Source of the DNA: Chrysomallon squamiferum
Lineage: Eukaryota; Mollusca; Gastropoda; Neomphalida; Peltospiridae
Direction of reading: 5' to 3'
NCBI GenBank assembly: GCA_012295275.1
Contig: CM022672.1
Span: forward strand, 12,201,904 to 12,265,903
DNA length: 64,000 bases
This document shows positions 40,774-52,200 of this stretch, one piece after another. A model generated the notes under the pieces. The model ran no database searches and had not been told where the DNA came from. It saw only the letters and a list, made by a program, of their open reading frames with translations. Both the position numbers and the translations under genes were made by a program. Position 1 is the first letter of the stretch. Every line of letters begins with the position of its first letter.

Positions 40774-42575
40774 GTATGTATTTATTTCTTGAAGATACAT
40801 AAAGCATTTTAAATATAAATGTAAATCTTAAAAACTGATGGAAACATGTGAATACCACAGGAAATTAATTTAAGTTATAACAGTGCTTAGTAATGTTTTT
40901 ATTTTTCTTTGCAATTTATATTTTCATTTACAATGCTTTATGCATCTTTGAAAATTTCTTAACATTAAATCACAATATTTGTTCTGTAAAATTAATTATT
41001 AAAAAACTAACTAAAAAAAACAACTATAAGCCTTGTCATTATCCAATCAAATTAATAGGCTAAGTGATTAATGGTTAACACTATTTTCATCTATTTTAGA
41101 ATATTTATTTGAAAAAAAATGTCTGACTAAAAACTCTTTAACATTTAGTACAGATCTTTACCCTATTAACGTTTAAAAAAAACCCCATTTATTTGGACAG
41201 GACGAAACTGTACAATCTACTTTGGCGTTGGTAAGGATCAGAAGGTGTATGGCATGCTGCTTACCAGGGAAAACCGAGATGAGTTTCGACTTGGCGTTGA
41301 CAGATTGATGACCAGATTGACTCCTCCAGTTCTGTACTTCCAGTATGAACTGGTTTATGTCCCTGTGGTGAAGATCACTGGTGAGGAGAAGTCAAGACGT
41401 ATCACCCCCATAGAAAATTTATTTATTGCAGGTAAGTAAAGATGTTTCTTTTAATATTTTTAATATTTTTTTTATTAAACAGGATTGTAAGAAATTGATT
41501 GATGCTTGATTCATTTGAAAATTGGTAAAAAAAGAAAAAAAAAAGAAGGAATTTTAGATATTTTTAAAAAGAGTTATGAAAAAAGAAAGAATTGTAATAA
41601 ACTGGATAGATGTTTTAACAGTAAATGTATAACCGATTTCAGTAGATTTTAATTTAATACAAAATTAATGACGGAGAATGTTCTGATGGCTTAAATATGT
41701 TCTGTTAATAAATTACTTTATAAAGTGTTCTTTATTCACAAAGAGGTGAATATAAACTGTGTAATTTTGTATTTCAAGCATCATAAGTAAAAGTTAAATA
41801 TTACAAAACAGAAAAATAAAATTTGTTTATTATAATCACTTTAGTAATCACTGATAAATTTCTTTTTACTTTGAATATAAAACATAATAAATCAAAATTC
41901 CTGAAGATAGAAATATACACATACCTTTTCCTATCCATACATTTTTTGTATCTAAAAAACCCCCAAAATTTAAAATTGTATGCATATTTTTATTTTCCAA
42001 ATTACAGAAATTCGACTGAATTCAAGTTCCTCCACACTGTATGCTATAGCCTCGACAGAGCAGTGTTTCTACAGGTTTGGCTCAGACACTTCACTTTTGT
42101 CCTGTCAGGTAATTAATTCATTAAACATCATACCAAAATTACTGTTAAATAATTTATTTTATTTATTTCAGACAATTGCTCTTACACCAGTATATTTAAA
42201 TTAAAGAATTAAAATGTTATTTTGGTTTATTTCACACTGTTATGATTATTATACTATGTTAATTTCAAAGGATGATGACAAAAAAAAAAAAAAAAAAACA
42301 AATAAAAACAAACAAATCTGACATACTCAAAAGTATACAAACTTCTGTTCTTTTTTTTTTTCTTTTTTTTAATGTTTCGAGTTCCTACCATAAGAGCTTC
42401 ACATTAGTATTTAATTTAAAATTTGGTGATAAAGATTAAATATTTATTTCTCTTCATCTAACATCAAAGAAGTTTTTGTTTCACACAGGAGGTAAGACAT
42501 CTGGCTGTTTTTGCAATGGAGGAAATATACAAAGAAGAAATCCTGGCTTTGAGAAAAGAGTTGTCTTCCCTGTAG
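34853..42575 (+). CDS. Armadillo-like / extended Tudor / Schlafen AlbA_2 fusion protein
   Basis: No orthologue name recognised. Exons: 34853-35864, 36092-36182, 36478-36639, 37177-37314, 38117-38273, 38831-38873, 39191-39299, 40276-40350, 40556-40669, 41201-41431, 42008-42108, 42489-42575; all join in phase except 36182/36478, where one extra G in the run 36181-36183 explains the slip. Predicted 772 residues. In order: helical armadillo-like repeats (about 15-160); SN-like element KRLYECKLIDSS...LIELNLA (179-207) and Tudor core (about 226-320; YRARVISYNHGQVKVFAFDFG); a second armadillo-like stretch (about 345-520); an acidic Asp/Glu linker (about 540-562); an AlbA_2/Schlafen-type domain (about 596-712, SDDATHELR and CTIYFGVGKDQKVYGML); a short charged C-terminal helix. 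Asp603, Glu608 and Asp646 match in spacing the E209/E214/D252 nuclease triad of human SLFN11. The start ATG has an in-frame TAG just upstream. A role in germline small-RNA processing is inference. Confidence 0.85.
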
Positions 42576-44259
42576 AGGAAATCTTTAGATATATTTTGGA
42601 GGAATAAAAAGATTTTAGCTCAGACATTTATTTCGATATATTTTTCAGACACTTGAAGTTCTTTTTCAAACTGTCTGATAGTCACAAAACTGAAATAACA
42701 GAATTGACCATTTTTGAAGAAATTAAAAAGAAACTGTTTGTTAATTATTTTAAATAATTTTTTTAGTGTTTTAATGGTTTTTGTTCAGTATTTTAATTTT
42801 TTTTAATGGTTTGTTGAGACTCATGATAAATCTGAAGTTTTGTGTCTTTCTGAAGAGATTTGTCTCCTCCAACTGATTTTTAATAACTGTTTTTTAAAAA
42901 TTTTCCATTTTTATGTTTTTCACATCGAGAATTGAATATTATCTAAAATATTCATACATCTATCAAATACTTCACTGTCAAAAACACGTTTTATGTTTAT
43001 TTTGTAATGTTATTTAGAATTATTACTTCCAGTTTGAATTCTGATAAAAAAAAATTATGAAAATCATATAGCTTGTAAACTTGGATTCGTATTCATTAAA
43101 AAAAATATCCATTTCAGGTCTCTTCTACTGACTGTCACTGCAAAGTGTTTTTTTGTTTTTTCATTTCATTTGCTTCATTTTCATATACTTTGCAGTGGAG
43201 GAAATATACAAAGAAGAAATCCTGGCTTTGAGAAAAGAGTTGTCTTCCTTGTAGAGAAAATCTTCGTATATAAATTTTGGAGGAGTAAAAAGATTTTTCT
43301 TCAGTGATTTATTTCTATATATTTTGTAGAGATTTGAAGTTTTTTTTCAAACTCTGTGATGTTCACACACCTAAAATCACAGAAGTGACAATCTTTGAAG
43401 ATATCAAAAAGAAGTTGTTAATTATTTTAAATAGTTTTTCTTTCATGTTTTAATAGTTTATGTTCAATATTTTAAATACTTTTTCTTTAATGTTTTAATA
43501 GTTGTTGTACAATATTTAAATTGTTTTTAATGGTTCGTTGAGATTGAAGATAATTCTGAAGTTTTGTGTCTTTCTGAAGAGATTTGTCTCCTTCAAGAAT
43601 TATATAGTTTGTAAACTTGGATTTGTATTCCTTTTTTATATATCTTGTTTCTCTTCTTCTTCTTCTTCTTGTTATTATTTCACAGTAATAACAGAATGTT
43701 AAAACATAATTCTTAAGTTTAAATGTTAACATTTCAAGAAAGGAATCTTCCATTACTATTCATTATGGATTATTATTATTATAATTTGTTTGTTTTTGAT
43801 CTTGAAATTCAGGATTTATCAGTGTCATTTAAGAGATATTGATATATCTTTCCCACAGAGAATTCAGAAAATTTATTTTAATACAAATTATTATTATTTT
43901 TTTGTTAAGTACTTACTTCAGTAATTATACCAGAAACGTTTGTCAAAATTAGTCAATAAAAATGTTCACATTATTCCTGTTTTTTGTTACGATTTTGCAT
44001 GCATTTTCTGATTTCCGTTTCTGCTTTGTTTTGTTTTTGCTTACATTTATGTGTGTGTGTGTGTGTGTGTGTGCTCTTGTGGTTTTTATTGTGTTGTTGT
44101 ATTTAGGTCTTTCGTTTATTAAGTGCTAAATATATTAATCCTCTTTTAAATATCTTTAAGACGTAAATTCCTTAGCTTTTGTCAATTCTTATCAGTCATT
44201 ATGTAGATGTCTTTTTTTAATAGATAATTATATATTACTACTACTACTACTACTACTAC

Positions 44260-44292
<33 letters not shown>

Positions 44293-44369
44293 CATCATTA
44301 TTATTATAAACCAGATCACAATTCTGTTCGCTCTTCCCATTTCATTTGCATAAATTAACATAAATTAAC
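42576..44369. other. 3' flank of the Tudor/Schlafen-like gene, with a partial duplication
   Basis: A poly(A) signal aataaa occurs at 42603-42608, very near the stop, and another near 43955. A second copy of the last part of the terminal exon and its UTR lies at about 43195-43610 (see the separate repeat entry). The remainder is AT-rich, with a (GT)n run at about 44049-44073 and a compound TAC/ATT microsatellite at 44231-44307. Confidence 0.6.
43195..43610 (+). repeat. Duplicate of the terminal exon tail and 3' UTR of the Tudor/Schlafen-like gene
   Basis: Copies about 42518-42860. The first 50 bases (ggaggaaatatacaaagaag onward) are identical up to one change before the stop; the UTR copy is diverged but collinear. 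The copy is preceded by an acceptor-like ctttgcag, but splicing to the 42108 donor would put it out of frame, so it is probably a dead duplicate. Confidence 0.85.
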
Positions 44370-44681
44370 CTGTCTAAAAAGAACAAGCGGAAGTTCCGGT
44401 GACGTATATACAATGATGCTTGCGTCAATAAAACTGGATCCAGCCTGATAATGGTATGTCACAGCCTTCCAATCACCAATTCCTTTCAACTTCAGCGTAC
44501 CGTTGTTTGAGGAAAATGTTTGCCCATCTGCACGGAAGAAAGAAGGGCCGCTGTTCAACCATGTGACATCATTTACCAGAATGCTGTACGATCCATCCTG
44601 GTTTATATTTACCTTCATGTCTCCGTTACCAGACGACAAAGACTAACTGAGAGCTAAAATTAGTTTTAAAAACAAAGACAT
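44370..44681 (-). pseudogene. Orphan first exon of a secreted protein, stop in the signal peptide
   Basis: On the minus strand an ATG at 44681 opens a hydrophobic leader (MSLFLKLILALS), then a TAG at 44645-44643, then about 90 open codons (GNGDMKVNINQDGSY, WLNSGPSFFRADGQ, DGQTFSSNNGTLKLKG) ending at a good donor (cag/gttaat at 44370). The body looks like an alternating beta-strand sandwich of an extracellular protein; I do not recognise the family with certainty. I see no continuation exon downstream on the minus strand before the Tudor gene. The stop and the missing exons suggest a truncated pseudogene, though a base error at 44643-44645 is possible. Confidence 0.6.
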
Positions 44682-45779
44682 TCTCCGCAAATCAATTTTA
44701 GTTTCAAGTGTTACTGATGTATATAGTGCCTAGAGTGTTGAGACTTATTCTTCTTGTATTATTACTCCCCCTCACCATTACACACTTGATAGTTCAGTTT
44801 AAAATGATAGTTTTCATATAAAAATAAGCATTAACAATTTATGTTCTAGTTCCTTTGAGTATAATGTCATAAATGCATTTGTTGTTGTTCTTGTTAGGTG
44901 TGATTTGGGTGTTTTATTTTTTCTTGTTTTGTGTGTGTATGCATGTGCACGAATTATTTTCTTAGTGGGTGTGAATAAAAATCCAGTAAAAATAATTCTT
45001 CTTATTATTATTTTTATTATCATAATGAAAGATATGGGTAATGTATCTTTAAAAAAAACAAAAAAACCCCACTAAATATGAAACAGTTACTCACCTACAA
45101 CACAGGTTAGTAATACATTTAATTGACATATTAAAATATTTGCCATCACGATAAACACTTTGTGTTATACTACAACAGTAAGTAAACTGTAAGATGTATT
45201 TGACATGTGATGCGTTATCTTGGACATCTGCAGATAACATTTATCAAATTCGGCTATACGATGATAACATGTTAAAAGTTGGTTATGTGTAGATCATCGA
45301 TATTATTATTAGGTTGATGCTATCATTAGAGTACATACTGAAGATCAGCAGGGTTATAAGCCTTTGTGCTTATAAAATATAATTCATTTTCTAGCTGAAT
45401 TATTTATTTTTAAAGCATATAAATTCCAGCGCTTATGCTGTTAAGGAAAAGTAGAATCTGATTCAAAATTATGTCATTTAATTGAAAATAATTTCAAATC
45501 AACATTTTAAGTGATAAGATTTTATCAGTTGTTTATTCTTTGTTGGTGTGTATTACTTTTACCATTCAAGTTATAACGTGAATGGTCGCTTTACATGCAT
45601 AATTAAGAAAGAGGCTGTAAGTTATAGTATAACTGTTTCATTTTCACTGGTTGATTTCAAATCAATATCCGATTGTTCACTGAAGACAAAAAAGTAAGTA
45701 ATGTTTTAGTCGTTAAAACCATTTTATCTTCATAAACAAACCGTTTAACTTTCTTCTATAAACACTATTTATTCTAAAT
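44682..45779. other. AT-rich spacer
   Basis: No gene recognised. Moderately AT-rich and less repetitive than the surrounding spacers. It may include the upstream region of the orphan secreted-protein exon. Confidence 0.5.
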
Positions 45780-46075
45780 TGTTATTCATTGTCAGTAATG
45801 CTTGGGACCGGAAGTGTTTCGGATTTTGGAATATAAGGAAATAGCATGTGATTAGAATGTACGTCTAATTATGAATTCCATTTATTTTTACTATAAAGCT
45901 TACACAGATAGTCTGCAGAATTTTTAAAATAATATTTTTAATAATTTTGTGCATAAAATACGGTTTGTATATGCAAAAAAAAAAAAAAAAAAGTCCTAAG
46001 ATATTATTATTATTCTAATGCTAGGAAAAGTTTCAGATTTCGGATCTTTTCGGATCAGAGATCCTCAACCTGTAT
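45780..46075 (+). mobile_element. Degenerate pogo/Tigger-like non-autonomous DNA transposon
   Basis: The start contains cttgggaccggaagtgtttc followed by ggattttggaata; the middle contains taataattttgtgcataaaa and acggtttgtatatgc; the end contains gatttcggatcttttcggat and gatcctcaacctgta. These resemble, in the same order, the widespread short Tigger/pogo (TcMar) elements known from animal genomes, whose ends read tacagttgagcatcc and inverted. The right terminal inverted repeat is kept; the left one is mostly lost. No transposase ORF is present. The element lies about 160 bp left of the satellite array. Confidence 0.7.
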
Positions 46076-46236
46076 TAGAAAACGCTGGATATTATGCAAA
46101 AAAATGAAAAAAACAAATAAACTAAAAAAGATTTTACGTCTTATAAAATTAAACTAAACTACAATACATAAGCGCTGTTTATGATTATCAATTAAACGTC
46201 AATGCATCCATAACATATTGCTTTTCATAATTAATT

Positions 46237-49200
46237 TTTTTTTGTGCACGTATTGGAAACGAGCTGTTCCCCATGGGTGGGGCGTGCGGCACTTTTCACC
46301 CGTGTAGGGCAACCCTTGCCCCACTTTTGGGTATGTGCGCCCGATTTTTCCCACGTGCACAGAAAAAGTTATTGCACTTTGAAAAAGGTACCCCTAGCAT
46401 TTTCAACGAAACTTGAAAAAATTCGATTTTCAAAAGTTGAAAATCCGTGTGGCACTATTCCGTGCGGTCGGGAAAAATATTTCAACGTGTGCAAAGGTGC
46501 GCGCCGTCGGGGCGAGTGTGGCAAAATCGTTTCCAACATTTTCCAAAGGTGCTGCACCTTTAGAAAATGCGTTTGAAAAAAAAAACGCAAAAATTTTCAA
46601 AAATATGTGCGTTTTTTGTGCACGTGTCGGAAACGAGTTGTTCCCCTTGGGTGGGGCGTGCGGCACTTTTCACCCGTGTAGGGCAACCCTTGCCCCACTT
46701 TTGGGTATGTGCGCCCGATTTTTCCCACGTGCACAGAAAAAGTTATTGCACTTTGAAAAAGGTACCCCTAGCATTTTCAACGAAACTTGAAAAAATTCGA
46801 TTTTCAAAAGTTGAAAATCCGTGTGGCACTATTCCGTGCGGTCGGGAAAAATATTTCAACGTGTGCAAAAGGTGCGCGCCGTCGGGGCGAGTGTGGCAAA
46901 ATCGTTTCCAACATTTTCCAAAGGTGCTGCACCTTTAGAAAATGCGTTTGAAAAAAAAACGAGCAAATTTTCAAAAATATGTGCGTTTTTTGTGCACGTG
47001 TCGGAAACGAGTTGTTCCCCTTGGGTGGGGCGTGCGGCACTTTTCACCCGTGTAGGGCAACCCTTGCCCCACTTTTGGGTATGTGCGCCCGATTTTTCCC
47101 ACGTGCACAGAAAAAGTTATTGCACTTTGAAAAAGGTACCCCTAGCATTTTCAACGAAACTTGAAAAAATTCGATTTTCAAAGTTGAAAATCCGTGTGGC
47201 ACTATTCCGTGCGGTCGGGAAAAATATTTCAACGTGTGCAAAAGGTGCGCGCCGTCGGGGCGAGTGTGGCAAAATCGTTTCCAACATTTTCCAAAGGTGC
47301 TGCACCTTTAAAATGCGTTTGAAAAAAAAACGAGCAAATTTTCAAAAATATGTGCGTTTTTTGTGCACGTGTCGGAAACGAGTTGTTCCCCTTGGGTGGG
47401 GCGTGCGGCACTTTTCACCCGTGTAGGGCAACCCTTGCCCCACTTTTGGGTATGTGCGCCCGATTTTTCCCACGTGCACAGAAAAAGTTATTGCACTTTG
47501 AAAAAGGTACCCCTAGCATTTTCAACGAAACTTGAAAAAATTCGATTTTCAAAAGTTGAAAATCCGTGTGGCACTATTCCGTGCGGTCGGGAAAAATATT
47601 TCAACGTGTGCAAAAGGTGCGCGCCGTCGGGGCGAGTGTGGCAAAATCGTTTCCAACATTTTCCAAAGGTGCTGCACCTTTAGAAAATGCGTTTGAAAAA
47701 AAAACGAGCAAATTTTCAAAAATATGTGCGTTTTTTGTGCACGTGTCGGAAACGAGTTGTTCCCCTTGGGTGGGGCGTGCGGCACTTTTCACCCGTGTAG
47801 GGCAACCCTTGCCCCCACTTTTTTTGGGTATGTGCGCCCGATTTTTCCCGTGCACAGAAAAAAAAGTTATTGCACTTTGAAAAAGGTACCCCTAGCATTT
47901 TCAACGAAACTTGAAAAAATTCGATTTTCAAAAGTTGAAAATCCGTGTGGCACTATTCCGTGCGGTCGGGAAAAATATTTCAACGTGTGCAAAAGGTGCG
48001 CGCCGTCGGGGCGAGTGTGGCAAAATCGTTTCCAACATTTTCCAAAGGTGCTGCACCTTTAGAAAATGCGTTTGAAAAAAAAACGAGCAAATTTTCAAAA
48101 ATATGTGCGTTTTTTGTGCACGTGTCGGAAACGAGTTGTTCCCCTTGGGTGGGGCGTGCGGCACTTTTCACCCGTGTAGGGCAACCCTTGCCCCACTTTT
48201 GGGTATGTGCGCCCGATTTTTCCCACGTGCACAGAAAAAGTTATTGCACTTTGAAAAAGGTACCCCTAGCATTTTCAACGAAACTTGAAAAAAATTCGAT
48301 TTTCAAAAGTTGAAAATCCGTGTGGCACTATTCCGTGCGGTCGGGAAAAATATTTCAACGTGTGCAAAAGGTGCGCGCCGTCGGGGCGAGTGTGGCAAAA
48401 TCGTTTCCAACATTTTCCAAAGGTGCTGCACCTTTAGAAAATGCGTTTGAAAAAAAAAGCAAATTTTCAAAAATATGTGCGTTTTTTGTGCACGTGTCGG
48501 AAACGAGTTGTTGTTCCCCTTAGGTGGGGGGCGTGCGGCACTTTTCACCCGTGTAGGGCAACCCTTGCCCCACTTTTGGGTATGTGCGCCCGATTTTTCC
48601 CACGTGCACAGAAAAAGTTATTGCACTTTGAAAAAGGTACCCCTAGCATTTTCAACGAAACTTGAAAAAATTCGATTTTCAAAAGTTGAAAATCCGTGTG
48701 GCACTATTCCGTGCGGTCGGGAAAAATATTTCAACGTGTGCAAAAGGTGCGCGCCGTCGGGGCGAGTGTGGCAAAATCGTTTCCAACATTTTCCAAAGGT
48801 GCTGCACCTTTAGAAAATGCGTTTGAAAAAAAAAACAAATTTTTCAAAATATGTGCGTTTTTGTGCGTGCTCGGAAACGAGTTGTTCCCCTTGGGTGGGG
48901 CGTGCGGCACTTTTCACCCGTGTAGGGCAACCCTTGCCCCACTTTTGGGTATGTGCGCCCGATTTTTCCCACGTGCACAGAAAAAGTTATTGCACTTTGA
49001 AAAAGGTACCCCTAGCATTTTCAACGAAACTTGAAAAAATTCGATTTTCAAAAGTTGAAAATCCGTGTGGCACTATTCCGTGCGGTCGGGAAAAATATTT
49101 CAACGTGTGCAAAAGGTGCGCGCCGTCGGGGCGAGTGTGGCAAAATCGTTTCCAACATTTTCCAAAGGTGCTGCACCTTTAGAAAATGCGTTTGAAAAAA

Positions 49201-52200
49201 AAACGAGCAAATTTTCAAAAATATGTGCGTTTTTTGTGCACGTGTCGGAAACGAGTTGTTCCCCTTGGGTGGGGCGTGCGGCACTTTTCACCCGTGTAGG
49301 GCAACCCTTGCCCCACTTTTGGGTATGTGCGCCCGATTTTCCCACGTGCACAGAAAAAGTTATTGCACTTTGAAAAAGGTACCCCTAGCATTTTCAACGA
49401 AACTTGAAAAAATTCGATTTTCAAAAGTTGAAAATCCGTGTGGCACTATTCCGTGCGGTCGGGAAAAATATTTCAACGTGTGCAAAAGGTGCGCGCCGTC
49501 GGGGCGAGTGTGGCAAAATCGTTTCCAACATTTTCCAAAGGTGCTGCACCTCTTTTAGAAAATGCGTTTGAAAAAAAAACGAGCAAATTTTCAAAAATAT
49601 GTGCGTTTTTTGTGCACGTGTCGGAAACGAGTTGTTCCCCTTGGGTGGGGCGTGCGGCACTTTTCACCCGTGTAGGGCAACCCTTGCCCCACTTTTGGGT
49701 ATGTGCGCCCGATTTTTCCCACGTGCACAGAAAAAGTTATTGCACTTTGAAAAAGGTACCCCTAGCATTTTCAACGAAACTTGAAAAAATTCGATTTTCA
49801 AAAGTTGAAAATCCGTGTGGCACTATTCCGTGCGGTCGGGAAAAATATTTCAACGTGTGCAAAAGGTGCGCGCCGTCGGGGCGAGTGTGGCAAAATCGTT
49901 TCCAACATTTTCCAAAGGTGCTGCACCTTTAGAAAATGCGTTTGAAAAAAAAACGAGCAAATTTTCAAAATATGTGCGTTTTTTGTGCACGTGTCGGAAA
50001 CGAGTTGTTCCCCTTAGGTCGGGGGGCGTGCGGCACTTTTCACCCGTGTAGGGCAACCCTTGCCCCACTTTTGGGTATGTGCGCCCGATTTTTCCCACGT
50101 GCACAGAAAAAGTTATTGCACTTTGAAAAAGGTACCCCTAGCATTTTCAACGAAACTTGAAAAAATTCGATTTTCAAAAGTTGAAAATCCGTGTGGCACT
50201 ATTCCGTGCGGTCGGGAAAAATATTTCAACGTGTGCAAAAGGTGCGCGCCGTCGGGGCGAGTGTGGCAAAATCGTTTCCAACATTTTCCAAAGGTGCTGC
50301 ACCTTTAGAAAATGCGTTTGAAAAAAAAAACGAGCAAATTTTCAAAATATGTGCGTTTTTTGTGCACGTGTCGGAAACGAGTTGTTCCCCTTGGGTGGGG
50401 CGTGCGGCACTTTTCACCCGTGTAGGGCAACCCTTGCCCCACTTTTGGGTATGTGCGCCCGATTTTTCCCACGTGCACAGAAAAAGTTATTGCACTTTGA
50501 AAAAGGTACCCCTAGCATTTTCAACGAAACTTGAAAAAATTCGATTTTCAAAAGTTGAAAATCCGTGTGGCACTATTCCGTGCGGTCGGGAAAAATATTT
50601 CAACGTGTGCAAAAGTGCGCGCCGTCGGGGCGAGTGTGGCAAAATCGTTTCCAACATTTTCCAAAGGTGCTGCACCTTTAGAAAATGCGTTTGAAAAAAA
50701 AAACGAAAATTTTCAAAATATGTGCGTTTTTGTGCGTAATCGGAAACGAGTTGTTCCCCTTGGGTGGGGCGTGCGGCACTTTTCACCCGTGTAGGGCAAC
50801 CCTTGCCCCACTTTTGGGTATGTGCGCCCGATTTTTCCCACGTGCACAGAAAAAGTTATTGCACTTTGAAAAAGGTACCCCTAGCATTTTCAACGAAACT
50901 TGAAAAAATTCGATTTTCAAAAGTTGAAAATCCGTGTGGCACTATTCCGTGCGGTCGGGAAAAATATTTCAACGTGTGCAAAAGGTGCGCCCGTCGGGGC
51001 GAAAATCGTTTCCAACATTTTCCAAAGTGGCAAAATCGTTTCCAACATTTTCCAAAGGTGCTGCACCTTTAGAAAATGCGTTTGAAAAAAAAACGAGCAA
51101 ATTTTCAAAAATATGTGCGTTTTTTGTGCACGTGTCGGAAACGAGTTGTTCCCCTTGGGTGGGGCGTGCGGCACTTTTCACCCGTGTGGGCAACCCGTTT
51201 GCCCCGAACAAATTTTTTTGGGTATGTGCGCCCGATTTTTCCCACGTGCACAGAAAAGTTATTGCACTTTGAAAAAAAAGGTACCCCTAGCATTTTCAAC
51301 GAAACTTGAAAAAATTCGATTTTCAAAAGTTGAAAATCCGTGTGGCAATATTCCGTGCGGTCGGGAAAAATATTTCAACGTGTGCAAAAGGTGCGCGCCG
51401 TCGGGGCGAGTGTGGCAAAATCGTTTCCAACATTTTCAAAGGTGCTGCACCTTTAGAAAATGCGTTTGAAAAAAAAAACGAGCAAATTTTCAAAAATATG
51501 TGCGTTTTTTGTGCACGTGTCGGAAACGAGTTGTTCCCCTTGGGTGGGGCGTGCGGCACTTTTCACCCGTGTAGGGCAACCCTTGCCCCACTTTTGGGTA
51601 TGTGCGCCCGATTTTTCCCACGTGCACAGAAAAAGTTATTGCACTTTGAAAAAGGTACCCCTAGCATTTTCAACGAAACTTGAAAAAATTCGATTTTCAA
51701 AAGTTGAAAATCCGTGTGGCACTATTCCGTGCGGTCGGGAAAAATATTTCAACGTGTGCAAAAGGTGCGCGCCGTCGGGGCGAGTGTGGCAAAATCGTTT
51801 CCAACATTTTCCAAAGGTGCTGCACCTTTAGAAAATGCGTTTGAAAAAAAAAACGAGCAAATTTTCAAAAATATGTGCGTTTTTTGTGCACGTGTCGGAA
51901 ACGAGTTGTTCCCCTTATTTTTCCCACGTGCACAGAAAAAGTTATTGCACTTTGAAAAAGGTACCCCTTGGTTGGGGCGTGCGGGGCGGGGCGTGCGGCA
52001 CTTTTTCGGGGCGTGCGGCACTTTTCACCCGTGTGGGGCAACCCTTGCCCTTTTGGGTATGTGCGCCCGATTTTTCCACGTGCACAGAAAAAAAGTTATT
52101 GCACTTTGAAAAAGGTACCCCTAGCATTTTCAACGAAACTTGAAAAAATTCGATTTTCAAAAGTTGAAAATCCGTGTGGCACTATTCCGTGCGGTCGGGA

